A stretch of DNA of 47,572 bases from an uncultured Caulobacteraceae bacterium (lineage in GTDB: Bacteria > Pseudomonadota > Alphaproteobacteria > Caulobacterales > TH1-2), in the NCBI GenBank assembly GCA_937967425.1, contig CALBST010000357.1, positions 1-47,572 of the forward strand. The letters run 5' to 3'. The stretch's first letter is position 1, and every line of letters starts with the position of its first letter. Both the position numbers and the translations under genes were made by a program. Below are positions 15,415 through 25,244 of the stretch, piece by piece. The notes under the pieces are model-generated. The model saw only the letters and a list, made by a program, of their open reading frames with translations. It had not been told where the DNA came from and made no database searches.

Positions 15415-17376
15415 ATGCGGGTCGTGGCGATCATCTCTATCGTGATGGTGTGCGGGGCGGCATCCTTGAGTGTCGCGACGCAAACAGTCGCTTGCTTGTT
15501 TCGCTACCAGCCCGCGTTGGGCGAACCAGTCTTACGCGCTGGCGATGCGCCGCTCTATTGGCCGTGGTCGGTGTTCGCCTGGTCCGAGCGCTGGCGCGAG
15601 ACCTATCCGAAGCCGTTTGCGCTCGCCGATCTCATCCTCGTGTTGGGCGCGGGAAGCGCGGCGCTCCTCTGCGCCATTGCAAGCCGCGTTGGCGCGCCCA
15701 TGCTGCGCTGCCATGGCCAGAGCGGTTGGGCTTCGTTCGCCGATGTCCAAGCTGCAGACCTCTTCGCCCCCGCAGGCGCCGTGCTTGGCCGGTTCGAAGG
15801 CGAGATCATCGCCTATGATGGCGCTGGCCATCTTCTCCTCGTCGGCGCCTCGCGGTCAGGCAAGGGGCGGGGCCATGTCGTGCCCACGCTTCTTGCCTGG
15901 CCGCGCTCTGTCTTGGTTCTCGACGTCAAAGGCGAGCTCGCTGACGGCGATCCCCGTCACGACTTTCCAGGCGTCGCCGGTTTTCGCGCTCAACTTGGTC
16001 CGGTGCTGCGCTTTGCGCCGACGGCGCAGAAGAGCGCGCGCTTCAATCCGCTGTTTGAGGTGCGCAAAGGCCCCAACGAAGTGCGCGACGTGCAGAACAT
16101 CGTGGAAATTATCGTCGATCCGGCCGGGGACGGACGCCACGCCGATTTCTGGGACCGCAGCGCCAAACAGATCCTGGCCGGGCTCATCCTGCATGTGCTT
16201 TATCTTGAGCCCGATCACCGCAAGACGCTTGCCGTGGTGCGAGAGAAGCTCCGCGATCTCGACGCCTGCGCCCAACATATGCGCATGGTTCTGCACCGGC
16301 GTTGTCCGGAGAGTGGTCAGCCGCAAGTGCATCCCGAAGTGCTGCATGCGGCGGAATCTTATCTCTCGAGCGAGGAGCGCGTCCGCTCTGGCGTCAAGGC
16401 GACGGCCGAGAGCTTTTTCGGCGTGTTCGCCGATCCGCTTGTCGCCGCCAATACCAGTTCATCAGATTTCCGCGTCGGCGATCTGATGTGTCACGAGCGG
16501 CCGGTTTCGCTCTTCCTGCAGCCGCCGCCATCTGACGCCCAGCGGCTGATGCCGCTGATGCGGCTGGTGCTCAATCAGATCACGCGCGCGCTGATGGAAG
16601 ACCAGACCGCGGACGCAAGCGGACGCATTAAGCGTCACGATCTGATGTTGGTGCTCGACGAGTTTCCTCAACTCGGGCGTCTGCCATTTTTTGAAACCGC
16701 AATGGGCGCTTTTGCAGGCTATGGTCTCAAGGCCTATCTCGTCTGCCAAAGTCTCAACCACATCGCCCGCACCTATGGCCGCGACAGTGTCATCATCGAC
16801 AATTGTCATGTGGTGACCGCCTTCGCCAGCGCTGATCTTGAGACGGCCAAGACGATTTCCGCCATGGCCGGTGAGCGATGGGAAGTGGTCGAACAGGAAA
16901 ACGTCGCCCGTCCGCGCTCAATCCTAGGGTTCCGCCGTGGTTCAACCACCTATCGCGAAGAGAAGCGTCCCTTGCTGTTGCCGGGCGATGTCCGTCAGCT
17001 CGCATCCGACGAGCAGATCGTCTTCGTCGCCGGCGCAAAGCCAATCCGGGCCAAGAAGCTCAAATTCGACGAGGAGCCTGTGTTTCGCGCACGGCTGAAA
17101 GCCGCGCCGGACGAGCCGGCCATGCTCTCGACCACCCACGATTGGGCCGGCGTGCGCCCGCTGGGCCAATTGCTGAAGGGTGAGCGCGGCGCGATGTGGG
17201 CAGCGCCCGTGTTCAAACGCAAGGGCCCAAAAGAGGAAACCCAGGGCGATCTCTTCAGCGAGCTCTCGATCTCGGAGCGTGCGCTTGCCGGTTTCCGGCG
17301 CGCCGGGGTGGCGACGGAAGCAGTCTCGTCTGCGCCACCCGCCGCTGCGCCTCCGGCGTCAAGCACAGGGATTTGA
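15415..17376 (+). CDS. traG: TraG/VirD4-type coupling ATPase
   Basis: This 653-aa inner-membrane ATPase would couple the DNA-relaxase complex to the type IV secretion channel. Two N-terminal membrane helices (about residues 4-22 and 65-85) precede the motor domain. Walker A is GASRSGKGRGHVVPTLL and Walker B is LMLVLDEFPQLGRLP. The RFNPL and SEERVRSGVKATAESFFG stretches are typical of TraG. The ATG at 15415 begins the first helix; an in-frame ATG 30 bases upstream is less likely. It heads the conjugation operon, 5 bp before the CopG-like gene. The relaxase normally found near it is absent from the window. Confidence 0.93.
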   Translation: MRVVAIISIVMVCGAASLSVATQTVACLFRYQPALGEPVLRAGDAPLYWPWSVFAWSERWRETYPKPFALADLILVLGAGSAALLCAIASRVGAPMLRCHGQSGWASFADVQAADLFAPAGAVLGRFEGEIIAYDGAGHLLLVGASRSGKGRGHVVPTLLAWPRSVLVLDVKGELADGDPRHDFPGVAGFRAQLGPVLRFAPTAQKSARFNPLFEVRKGPNEVRDVQNIVEIIVDPAGDGRHADFWDRSAKQILAGLILHVLYLEPDHRKTLAVVREKLRDLDACAQHMRMVLHRRCPESGQPQVHPEVLHAAESYLSSEERVRSGVKATAESFFGVFADPLVAANTSSSDFRVGDLMCHERPVSLFLQPPPSDAQRLMPLMRLVLNQITRALMEDQTADASGRIKRHDLMLVLDEFPQLGRLPFFETAMGAFAGYGLKAYLVCQSLNHIARTYGRDSVIIDNCHVVTAFASADLETAKTISAMAGERWEVVEQENVARPRSILGFRRGSTTYREEKRPLLLPGDVRQLASDEQIVFVAGAKPIRAKKLKFDEEPVFRARLKAAPDEPAMLSTTHDWAGVRPLGQLLKGERGAMWAAPVFKRKGPKEETQGDLFSELSISERALAGFRRAGVATEAVSSAPPAAAPPASSTGI

Positions 17377-17381
17377 CCGCG

Positions 17382-17822
17382 ATGCGTGGGACCGCGACCA
17401 GTGTTTATCTGCCAGCCGATCTCCGCGCCAAAGTCGCGCGGTTGGCCGATGCGCAGGCGCGCTCGGCATCGAGCGTCATCGTTGATGCGGTGCGCCAGAA
17501 GGTGGCCCGTAGCGAAAGCGCCGGCGGTGAAACTATCGCGCTCAGCCATCGGGTCGCTCGACTCGAACAGCGGCTCGAAAAAGTCATCCGCGACGGCGTC
17601 ATGGTGAAGGAAAGCCTGCTGCTCTTCATTCGAGTGTGGCTCGAACACAATCCGCCCTTGGACGAAGCGATCGAAGAGAGTGCTGCGGCGAGCGCCTCGG
17701 CGCGCTTCGAACGCTTTTTGGATTATGTCGCCAACGCCATCGATTCTGGCCGATCCTCTGAATTCTTCTCTGGCCAGAGCCCCGCGGGCGGCGGCGCGCC
17801 AAGGCAAGGCGTCACACCATGA
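17382..17822 (+). CDS. CopG-like ribbon-helix-helix protein of the conjugation operon
   Basis: The 146-aa protein starts with a short ribbon-helix-helix (TSVYLPADLRAKVARLADAQ followed by SASSVIVDAV), a DNA-binding fold. A helical C-terminal region with coiled-coil character follows (LEQRLEKVIRDGVMVKESLL). A gene of this type is regularly found between traG and trbB in alphaproteobacterial integrative elements. It may bind the transfer origin or regulate the operon; that is inference. It begins 5 bp after traG and its TGA overlaps the trbB ATG. The ATG at 17382 starts the beta strand; the open frame upstream is antisense-like filler inside traG. Confidence 0.8.
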   Translation: MRGTATSVYLPADLRAKVARLADAQARSASSVIVDAVRQKVARSESAGGETIALSHRVARLEQRLEKVIRDGVMVKESLLLFIRVWLEHNPPLDEAIEESAAASASARFERFLDYVANAIDSGRSSEFFSGQSPAGGGAPRQGVTP

Positions 17823-18787
17823 CGATGTCGGCGCTCCCGCTTGCTGCAGCGCGTCGCCGTTCGGCGCTCGATCGGTCGCTAGGGCCTGCGATCGCCGATG
17901 CGCTGGCGCGCGGCGATGTGGTTGAAGTCATGATCAACGCCGACGGCGCGCTTTGGCTCGATGTGGTTGGCCGGGGCCTGGTCGCGACCGATGTCGTCGT
18001 GAGCGCAGCAGACCGGGAGGCGGCTATCCGCCTGATCGCCCATGAAGCCGGGGAGGTGGTCGGTGAAACCAATCCCTCGCTGCAAGCGCTTCTGCCAGGG
18101 TCGCTCGCGCGCGTGCAGGCGGTGCTGCCGCCGCTGAGCAGCGCGCCGGTGATCGCTATTCGCAAGCGGCCGGGCCGGCGGTTTACTCTTGCCGATTATG
18201 TCGCCGACGAGATTGCGGCGCCCGCTCAAGCGGAAGCGTTGAAGCGGGCGGTGCAAGATCGCCGCAACATCATTGTCGCCGGCGGCACAGGATCTGGAAA
18301 GACGACCTTGCTCAACGCGCTCTTGGCCGAGCCATGCTTCCGGGATGCGCGCGTCGTCATCCTGGAGGACACCGCCGAACTGCAATGCTCGAGCGTCAAC
18401 GCCGTCCAATTGTTGACGCGCCGTGCGGCGCCCGCCGTGACGATGCGCGATCTCGTGCAGATGACGCTCCGGCTCAGGCCGGACCGCATTGTCGTCGGCG
18501 AGGTTCGCGATGGGGCCGCACTCGAGGTGCTCAAGGCTTGGAACACTGGACACCCTGGCGGGCTCCTCAGCCTACACGCGAACTCGGCGGCCGATGCGCT
18601 GACGCGGCTCGAAGACCTCTGCGTTGAAGCGGTAGGCGCAGCCTTGGCGCGCATGATCGCCAGCGCCGTCGATATGATTGTTTTTATCGCCCGCTCTACG
18701 AACGGACGCCGCATCACCGAGATCGTCCACGTCGAAGGTCATGAGGGCGGGCTCTATCGCTTGGCGCGCCCGCCGCCCGAGGGTTGA
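17819..18787 (+). CDS. trbB: TrbB, VirB11-type secretion ATPase
   Basis: This 322-aa hexameric ATPase powers pilus assembly or substrate transfer at the inner face of the type IV secretion system. It shows Walker A GGTGSGKTTLLNAL, the Asp-box region VVILEDTAELQC, and the His box running from GEVRDGAALEVLKAWNTGHP to SLHANS. Length matches the family. Its ATG overlaps the stop of the CopG-like gene. Confidence 0.95.
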   Translation: MTMSALPLAAARRRSALDRSLGPAIADALARGDVVEVMINADGALWLDVVGRGLVATDVVVSAADREAAIRLIAHEAGEVVGETNPSLQALLPGSLARVQAVLPPLSSAPVIAIRKRPGRRFTLADYVADEIAAPAQAEALKRAVQDRRNIIVAGGTGSGKTTLLNALLAEPCFRDARVVILEDTAELQCSSVNAVQLLTRRAAPAVTMRDLVQMTLRLRPDRIVVGEVRDGAALEVLKAWNTGHPGGLLSLHANSAADALTRLEDLCVEAVGAALARMIASAVDMIVFIARSTNGRRITEIVHVEGHEGGLYRLARPPPEG

Positions 18788-18836
18788 ACGCTCGCCCGCT
18801 AAACCCGCGCCTCATCCCTCTTCTTGAGAGCTCAAC

Positions 18837-19160
18837 ATGCTCAACCGGCCAACAAACGTCGGACGGCATTTCACGTCCGTTGCACTGATCACCTTCTTCA
18901 TCGCTGCGCCCGCTTATGCGGCGGGATCGGGCATGCCCTGGGAAGGGCCGCTCGAACAGATTGTCGACTCGATCACCGGCCCGGTGGCGCGCGCCGCCGC
19001 CGTGATCGCCATCGTCATTGCCGGCGTCACCATCATTTTCTCCGAGGGCGGCGGCGGGGTGCGCAAGCTTGCTTTCGTCGGCCTGGGCATCGCGGTGATG
19101 TTCGCCGCTGTCAGCTTCTTCCTCGACTTCTTCGGTTTTGCCGGCGGAGCGGTGTTGTGA
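18837..19160 (+). CDS. trbC: TrbC, VirB2-type pilin
   Basis: The 107-aa precursor has a long N-terminal signal (ITFFIAAPAYAAG, cleavage after AYA) and a mature pilin with two hydrophobic helices (AAAVIAIVIAGVTIIFSEGG and a second from LAFVGLGIAVMFAAVSFFLD). It forms the conjugative pilus. A 49-bp gap separates it from trbB. GAGAG lies 5 bases before the ATG. Its stop overlaps the GTG of trbD. Confidence 0.92.
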   Translation: MLNRPTNVGRHFTSVALITFFIAAPAYAAGSGMPWEGPLEQIVDSITGPVARAAAVIAIVIAGVTIIFSEGGGGVRKLAFVGLGIAVMFAAVSFFLDFFGFAGGAVL

Positions 19161-19441
19161 GCGGCGTCGGTGAAGTCTCGACTGAATTGGCGGACGGCTT
19201 TGTCTTGCCGCTGCGCACCTCGCTCACGCGCCCGATCCTGATGGGCGGCGTGCCGCGCGGCTTCGCCATATTGAACGCGACCTTGGGCGCCGCGATCGGC
19301 CTTGGTCTGCAACAACCCTTTATCGGTCTGCCGCTCTGGGCGGTGTTGCAGGGGTGCGCCGCTTGGGCGGCGGCGCGCGATCCCTGGTTCATCGAGACTT
19401 GGCCGCGCCATCTCGCCAAACCCGTCTATTTGGCGACTTGA
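19157..19441 (+). CDS. trbD: TrbD, VirB3-like inner-membrane protein
   Basis: This 94-aa protein begins at a GTG that overlaps the trbC stop (GTGA). It has the conserved region PLRTSLTRPILMGGVPRGFA, then hydrophobic segments (AILNATLGAAIGLGLQQPF and LPLWAVLQGCAAWAAA), and ends WPRHLAKPVYLAT. VirB3 family members work with the VirB4 ATPase encoded next. No ATG start fits this frame, so GTG is chosen. Confidence 0.9.
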   Translation: MSGVGEVSTELADGFVLPLRTSLTRPILMGGVPRGFAILNATLGAAIGLGLQQPFIGLPLWAVLQGCAAWAAARDPWFIETWPRHLAKPVYLAT

Positions 19442-19454
19442 GGGAGGACGGCTC

Positions 19455-21962
19455 ATGTTTGATCTTCGTCCTTATCGAAAGAGCGCGGCGCGGCTCAGCG
19501 ATTATCTGCCGTGGGCTGCACTGGTGGCGCCCGGCATCGTGCTCAACAAGGACGGCGCCTTTCAACGCACGCTCGAGTTTCGCGGGCAGGATCTCGATTC
19601 GGCGACGCAAGCTGAACTTGTCGGCGCCGCCGCGCGTCTCAACAACGCTTTGAGGCGCTTCGGTTCAGGTTGGTGTCTGCATGTCGAAGCCCGCCGCGAT
19701 CCCGCGCTTGGCTATCCGGATGCAAATTGGACGAACGCCGCAGCCTGGCTGATCGATGAAGAGCGGCGCGCCGTGTTTGAGGCGGCGGGGCTTCGCTTCG
19801 AAAGCCGTTATTTCCTAACCTTCACCTGGCTGCCGCACGCAGAGCGCCAAGGCAAACTCGAGCAGGTCCTGTTCGAAGGCGGACCCGAGCAGGAAGTCGC
19901 GTCCTCCGAACGCGGCGTCGACTATGCGGCTCATCTAACGCGGTTCAGAGAGGAGACGGAGTCCGTGGCGGCGCTCATCGAAAAGATGCTGCCGCACGCG
20001 GCCTGGCTCGATGACGAGGCGACGCTCTCCTATCTGCATGATTGCGTCAGCGACCGGCCGCACCGGGTCGCGGTTCCAGAGACGCCGTTTCATCTCGATG
20101 CGCTTCTGCCCGACGCGCCGCTTGTCGGGGGTCTGGCGCCTCGTCTTGGCGCCCGCCATCTCAAAGTGATCTCGGTGCGGAGCTTCGTCACTGAAACCGA
20201 ACCAGGTTTGCTCGACGCGCTCAATCGCTTGCCGATCGCTTATCGCTGGGTGACGCGCTTTCTGCCGTTGGACCGCGAAGAGGCGCGCCGCGAGATCGAG
20301 AAGATCCGCAAGCGCTGGTTTTCCAAGCGCAAGGGACTTCTGACGCTGCTGAGGGAGGCGCTGTTTCGTGAAGAGGCGCTGCTGGTCGACAATGACGCCG
20401 CCAACCAAGCCGAAGATGCGGACCTCGCCTTGCAGGAATTAGGGGCTGAAGGCGTCGCAGCCGGCTTCGTCACGCTGACCATCATTGTCGCCGAAGCCAA
20501 TGCTGACGCTGCACACGAGGCTGTCCGGCAGATTCAGCAAGTCGCCGACGGGCTTGGTTTTGTCACCGAGGTCGAAAGCGTCAATGCGGTGGAGGCCTGG
20601 CTGGGCTCATTGCCGGGCCAGGCCTATGCCGATGTGCGCCGGCCGCTTCTGACCTCGCCGAGCCTCTCGCATCTCTTGCCCCTGAGCGCGGTATGGGCCG
20701 GGCCTCGCCACAACGCGCATCTCGATGCGCCGTCTCTGATGCTGACGGCAACGGATGGTTCGACGCCATTCAGGCTCGACCTCCATGTCGGCGACGTCGG
20801 GCACACGATGGTGGTTGGTCCGACGGGCGCAGGTAAGTCTGTGCTGTTGGCGACGCTTGCCGCCCAATGGCTGCGCTACGACAGCGCCCACCCGAGTGGC
20901 GCGCAAGTCTATCTGTTCGACAAGGGCCGATCGGCGCGGGCGATGATCCTCGCCTTGGGCGGTGATTTCGTTGATCTCGGCGAAGAGGGCGCGCTTGGTT
21001 TGCAGCCGCTGGCGCGCATCGACGACGAAGGCGAGCGTGCCTGGGCGCTCGAATGGCTCTGCGATGTCCTGTCGACCGCTCGCGTTGCGGTCAGTCCCGA
21101 ACTAAAGGGCGAGCTATGGACGGCTCTCGCCGTGCTGGCGAGTCGTCGTGTCGAGGACCGCACGCTGACGCTTTTTGCGGCTTTGATTCAGAACCGCGAT
21201 GTGCGCGCAAGCTTATTGCCTTTCACGCAGGCGGGCGCGCATGGGCGCTTGCTCGACCATGACGTTGCGACGCTTCAATCCGCCAAGGTGCAGGCCTTCG
21301 AAATGGAAGCTCTTATGCGCCGCCCGGCTGCGATCGGCGCGGTGCTCGGCGTCCTCTTCCATGAACTCGAGCGCCGCTTCGATGGCCGTCCGACCTTGCT
21401 CATTCTCGATGAAGCCTGGCTCTTCTTGAAGGACGCGACGTTTGCAGCGCAAATCCAGGATTGGTTGAAGACGCTGCGCAAACGCAATGTGGCTGTGGTG
21501 TTTGCAAGCCAAGAGCTCGCCGATGTGGAGGCGAGCGCCATTGCCTCGACCATTATCGAGGCCTGCCACACCCGCATCTTTTTACCCAATGATCGGGCCA
21601 GAGAACCTCGAACACGCGCCTTCTACGAAGCGTTGGGGCTCAACCCGCGTCAGATCGAGCTCATCGCCGAAGCAACGCCCAAGCGAGATTATTACCTCGC
21701 CTCGCGCGCAGGCAGCCGCTTGTTCGAGTTAGGACTAGGTCCAGCAGCGCTTGCCTTCGCCGCAGCCTCGCGGCCCGAAGACCAAACGCTGATCGATCAG
21801 GTCCTCGCCGCGCATGGCGCGACAGCGTTTGCCGCGGCCTGGCTCGACGCCAAGGGCTTGCGCGCTGCCGCGGATGCACTGCGCAGGTTTGAGCGCAGCC
21901 AACAGGGCGCGCCGCCCGATCCTCTCGTCATCGACTACGCAAATATGGAGACAGCATCATGA
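19455..21962 (+). CDS. trbE: TrbE, VirB4-type secretion ATPase
   Basis: This 835-aa ATPase is the largest motor of the conjugation channel. It shows Walker A VVGPTGAGKSVLLATLAAQW, Walker B LLILDEAWLFL, and the downstream RKRNVAVVFASQELADVEAS segment typical of VirB4. The N-terminal half holds the family domain that binds VirB3/TrbD. GGGAGG lies 7 bases before the ATG at 19455, deciding the start over the longer open frame. Its stop overlaps the trbJ ATG. Confidence 0.95.
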   Translation: MFDLRPYRKSAARLSDYLPWAALVAPGIVLNKDGAFQRTLEFRGQDLDSATQAELVGAAARLNNALRRFGSGWCLHVEARRDPALGYPDANWTNAAAWLIDEERRAVFEAAGLRFESRYFLTFTWLPHAERQGKLEQVLFEGGPEQEVASSERGVDYAAHLTRFREETESVAALIEKMLPHAAWLDDEATLSYLHDCVSDRPHRVAVPETPFHLDALLPDAPLVGGLAPRLGARHLKVISVRSFVTETEPGLLDALNRLPIAYRWVTRFLPLDREEARREIEKIRKRWFSKRKGLLTLLREALFREEALLVDNDAANQAEDADLALQELGAEGVAAGFVTLTIIVAEANADAAHEAVRQIQQVADGLGFVTEVESVNAVEAWLGSLPGQAYADVRRPLLTSPSLSHLLPLSAVWAGPRHNAHLDAPSLMLTATDGSTPFRLDLHVGDVGHTMVVGPTGAGKSVLLATLAAQWLRYDSAHPSGAQVYLFDKGRSARAMILALGGDFVDLGEEGALGLQPLARIDDEGERAWALEWLCDVLSTARVAVSPELKGELWTALAVLASRRVEDRTLTLFAALIQNRDVRASLLPFTQAGAHGRLLDHDVATLQSAKVQAFEMEALMRRPAAIGAVLGVLFHELERRFDGRPTLLILDEAWLFLKDATFAAQIQDWLKTLRKRNVAVVFASQELADVEASAIASTIIEACHTRIFLPNDRAREPRTRAFYEALGLNPRQIELIAEATPKRDYYLASRAGSRLFELGLGPAALAFAAASRPEDQTLIDQVLAAHGATAFAAAWLDAKGLRAAADALRRFERSQQGAPPDPLVIDYANMETAS

Positions 21963-22675
21963 CCAGTTGGATTGGGCGTCGCGCGTTCCTTTTCGTGTCG
22001 GCGGCCGTGTTCGCAGCCGCGATGGCGCCGCAAGCGGGGGCGCAGCGTGTGGTCATCGACCCCAGCAACTTGGCGCAAAACGTGCTGCAGGCGGCGCGCG
22101 CCATCGAACAGATCAACAATCAGATCCGCCAAATCGAACAGCAGGCGCAAATGCTCGCGCGCTCGCCGCTGCAATTGTCGCCGCAGCTGTCAGCGGCGAT
22201 CGACGATGCCCGCGCTGTGTTCGACGCCGCGAGCGGGGTGTCGTTCGAAGCGAGCCGGGTCGGTGAGACGCTTCGCGAACTTTATCCGGAGACATTTGAA
22301 GACTTCGATCTTGAGCATGTTCTCTCGCGTTCGGATCAATGGCTGGCCGAGAGCCGCGCCAGTCTTGAACGCGCCATGGAAGCCGAAGCGCGCGCCGCAT
22401 CGGCGGTCGATCGGGCGCGCGGCGATGTCGTTGCTGCGCTGTCGGCGTCGTCGGATGCGACGGGCCAGACTGGGGCGGTGCAGGCCTCCAACCAATTGCT
22501 GGGTCTGATGGCGACGCAATTGGCGGAAACTCAAGCACTGCTCGCCGCCCAAGGCCGGGCGCTGCAGACCGAACGCATGGAGCGGCTGGCGCGCGAACAA
22601 CGTGCGAGCGAGATTCGCCGGCGCGCTTTCCCCACGCGCAGGCGCAATGTCGACCCCGCGCGCTCGGCCTTCTGA
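21959..22675 (+). CDS. trbJ: TrbJ, VirB5-like periplasmic protein
   Basis: The 238-aa exported protein has a signal peptide (RRAFLFVSAAVFAAAMAPQA, cleavage near AGAQ) followed by VVIDPSNLAQNVLQAARAIE and long Gln/Ala/Arg-rich helices, as in TrbJ. It is thought to act in pilus tip or mating-pair formation. The ATG overlaps the trbE stop. No TrbK-like entry-exclusion gene follows, although one is usual in the IncP trb order. Confidence 0.9.
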   Translation: MTSWIGRRAFLFVSAAVFAAAMAPQAGAQRVVIDPSNLAQNVLQAARAIEQINNQIRQIEQQAQMLARSPLQLSPQLSAAIDDARAVFDAASGVSFEASRVGETLRELYPETFEDFDLEHVLSRSDQWLAESRASLERAMEAEARAASAVDRARGDVVAALSASSDATGQTGAVQASNQLLGLMATQLAETQALLAAQGRALQTERMERLAREQRASEIRRRAFPTRRRNVDPARSAF

Positions 22676-22687
22676 GGAGGCCGTCGC

Positions 22688-23713
22688 ATGGACCCAACCA
22701 CCGTCAATTCTTTCTTGGACCGGTTCATCGCCGTAACCGACGCCGGTTTTGGGCTGATCGAAGGCGATGTCGGCTATGTCTTGAATGCGCTGATCGTCGT
22801 CTCGATCGTGCTCGCCGGCGCGCAATGGGCTTTGGCGCAGGAAGCGCCGGTCGCGCCCTTCTTTCGTAAGGTCTTGTTCGTCGGTCTTTTCGCGTTTCTC
22901 ATCAATAATTGGAACGCGCTCGCGACCGCGATCAATCAGTCGGGCGCGGAATTAGGTCTGCGCGCCGGCGGAGGCGGGTTGTCGCTGCCTGATCTCCACA
23001 ATCCCGGCCGCATCGCCGAGATCGGGTCTGAACTCTTCGGTCAGACTGTCGAGCTCGGCGAGGGGATGAACATCATCACCGACTTTCTGACGCTGACAAC
23101 AATCCTCATTGCCGCCGTCTCGGTGCTGCTGGCCTTCTTCATTCTCGCATTGCAGATTTTCGTCGCGCTGATCGCGTTCAAGATCGGCTCGCTGGCAGCG
23201 TTCGTGGCTCTGCCCTGGGGCGTTTTCAACGGCACGTCGTGGATCGCTGAGCGGCCGCTCGGTTGGGTGGTCGGCTCAGCCATGCGGCTCTTCGTGTTGG
23301 CCTTGATCGCAAGCGTCGCCATCAATTTTGTCGCGAGCTTGCCCGGCGCTTTCTCGCTCGACGATGGCGGCGTTCTCAACGTGCTCATGTTTGGACTCAC
23401 CATTCTGGCGCTCGCCTGGTTCGGCCCGCAATTGGCGTCGGAAGTGGTGCAGGGCCAGCCGCATCTTTCAGGCGCCGACGCTGTGCGGACCGGCGTCGGC
23501 GCTGCGGCTGTCGGGGTCGGGGGCGCCATGCTTGTCGCGGGCGCGGCCCGCACTGGCGTGCGCGCCGTCAGCGGCTTGCGCGGCCGCGCTGGTTCTCGAG
23601 GCGCCCGCAGCGGCGGCGGCGGATCGCATTTGCAGCCAGCGATCGATCATGGCCGGTTTCAGCCGCCGCGTCGGTCAACGGGATCATCCAGCTCAGGAAA
23701 GAAGACGCCATGA
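22688..23713 (+). CDS. trbL: TrbL, VirB6-like channel membrane protein
   Basis: This 341-aa polytopic inner-membrane protein has about six hydrophobic segments between residues 20 and 250, including IAAVSVLLAFFILALQIFVA and a segment near LFVLALIASVAINFVA. The tail is glycine- and arginine-rich (RGRAGSRGARSGGGGSH). GAGGAGG lies just before the ATG at 22688, a strong ribosome site. It overlaps trbF by 4 bp. Confidence 0.93.
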   Translation: MDPTTVNSFLDRFIAVTDAGFGLIEGDVGYVLNALIVVSIVLAGAQWALAQEAPVAPFFRKVLFVGLFAFLINNWNALATAINQSGAELGLRAGGGGLSLPDLHNPGRIAEIGSELFGQTVELGEGMNIITDFLTLTTILIAAVSVLLAFFILALQIFVALIAFKIGSLAAFVALPWGVFNGTSWIAERPLGWVVGSAMRLFVLALIASVAINFVASLPGAFSLDDGGVLNVLMFGLTILALAWFGPQLASEVVQGQPHLSGADAVRTGVGAAAVGVGGAMLVAGAARTGVRAVSGLRGRAGSRGARSGGGGSHLQPAIDHGRFQPPRRSTGSSSSGKKTP

Positions 23714-24393
23714 CGTTTCCATTCCGCGCGCCAGCCAAATCGTTCGCTGCTGATCCCCCCGAAACCCCCTATGCCCGCGCACGCCAGGAATGGGATGCGC
23801 GTATGGGCAGCGCGGTGTTGTCGGCGCGCGCCTGGCGCACGACTGCACTCGCCGCGCTCGCTGCGGTGGTGATCGCGGTCCTGGGCGGGACCGCCATCGC
23901 ACTGCAGAAGCGGACCTTTGTTCACGTCGTCGAAGTGAGTCCCGAAGGCCAGGTCATGGCGGTGCGGGCTATGGATGGGCGCTGGTCGCCGACCAACGCG
24001 CAGATCGCCCATCATCTATCACGCTTCGTCGTGCTGGTGCGCTCGCTGCCGACCGATGGCGTGGTGCTTCGTGAGAATTGGCTCGAGGCCTACAAGTTTC
24101 TGACGCCGCAGGCGGCGGCGCACTTGAACGACCTTGCGCGCGAAGACGATCCGTTCCTGTCGCTTGGACGCGTCGGTCGCACAGTCCATGTTCGCTCGGT
24201 CATCGCCCGCTCGGATCGCGCTTGGGAAGTGAGCTGGATCGAACGCGCCACCAACGCGACCGGTACGAGCGATCCGCAAATCTATAGCGGCGTATTCACG
24301 GTCACCGTCCGCCCGCCGCGCAACGCCGACGATATCGCCGCCAACCCGCTAGGGCTTCTGATCAGCGATTTCTCGTGGAGCCGGGAACGATGA
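23710..24393 (+). CDS. trbF: TrbF, VirB8-like bitopic membrane protein
   Basis: The 227-aa protein has a cytoplasmic N terminus (PYARARQEWDARMGS), one membrane helix (about residues 47-69, TTALAALAAVVIAVLGGTAI) and a periplasmic VirB8 domain with WIERATN near its end. It anchors assembly of the secretion complex. The ATG at 23710 overlaps the trbL stop, and its own TGA overlaps the trbG ATG. Confidence 0.93.
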   Translation: MTFPFRAPAKSFAADPPETPYARARQEWDARMGSAVLSARAWRTTALAALAAVVIAVLGGTAIALQKRTFVHVVEVSPEGQVMAVRAMDGRWSPTNAQIAHHLSRFVVLVRSLPTDGVVLRENWLEAYKFLTPQAAAHLNDLAREDDPFLSLGRVGRTVHVRSVIARSDRAWEVSWIERATNATGTSDPQIYSGVFTVTVRPPRNADDIAANPLGLLISDFSWSRER

Positions 24394-25244
24394 GAGCGAT
24401 CCTCGCAAGCGCCGCGATCTGCCTGTCGCTCACGCCTGCTGTCGCTGGCGCGCAGGACACGGGCTCCGCCGAATGCGTCCCATCGCGCCGTGTGCGCTGT
24501 CCTACGGCTATCGAGCTGGTGGCGCTCGCCAATGACGCTGCGCGGCAACGGCCGACGCGAGATAGCTTCGCCGAGGCCCGTCAGATCTACGCCTACGCAC
24601 CGGGCGCGATCTACGAACTCTACGCCAGTCCGACCCATGTCTCGGTCATTCTGCTCGAGGCCGGCGAAATCATCACCGGCATCGCCGCCGGCGACACCTC
24701 GCGCTGGATGGTCACCGAAGTGGAGGCCGAAGCGCAGGAAGAGCCGCGCGCGATCGTCTTGGTGAAGCCACAGACAAGCGGACTGTCGACCAACATCGTC
24801 ATCGTCACCGATCGGCGGACCTATTTGATTGAAGCGCGCGCCAATGCCGGCGAGCGCTATTCAGCGGAAATCGCCTGGACCTATCCCGAGCGCGACGCCG
24901 CGCCATCGGCTGCCGTGGAGACACTCTCCTTCGACTATCGAATCCGCACCGTGCGTGGGCGCTCGCCGGTTTGGTCGCCGTCCCGTGTGTTCGACGATGG
25001 GCGACGCACCTGGATCGAGTTTCCAGCCGATGTCGCCGCTGCAGATATGCCGCCACTCTTCGTCATCACCCCTGAAGGCGCCGAGCTCGCCAATTACAGG
25101 GTCGATGGGCGGCGGATGATGGTCGATCGCGTGTTCGATACGGCCGAACTGCGGCTCGGCGTGCGCGCGCCCATCATCGTGCGCATCGAGCGGGGGCCGG
25201 CGCGGCCGCCGGCGCGTCCGCGCCGCGTCGGGGGACGGCCATGA
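24390..25244 (+). CDS. trbG: TrbG, VirB9-like periplasmic protein
   Basis: This 284-aa secreted protein has a signal peptide (MRAILASAAICLSLTPAVAG) and the VirB9 domain, with the typical patterns of the outer-membrane core ring: YAYAPGAIYELYASPTHVSV, TYLIEARA, and PLFVITPEGAELANYRVDGR near the end. It pairs with TrbI in the outer-membrane core complex. It ends in a basic proline-rich tail (PARPPARPRR) and overlaps trbI by 4 bp. Confidence 0.93.
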   Translation: MRAILASAAICLSLTPAVAGAQDTGSAECVPSRRVRCPTAIELVALANDAARQRPTRDSFAEARQIYAYAPGAIYELYASPTHVSVILLEAGEIITGIAAGDTSRWMVTEVEAEAQEEPRAIVLVKPQTSGLSTNIVIVTDRRTYLIEARANAGERYSAEIAWTYPERDAAPSAAVETLSFDYRIRTVRGRSPVWSPSRVFDDGRRTWIEFPADVAAADMPPLFVITPEGAELANYRVDGRRMMVDRVFDTAELRLGVRAPIIVRIERGPARPPARPRRVGGRP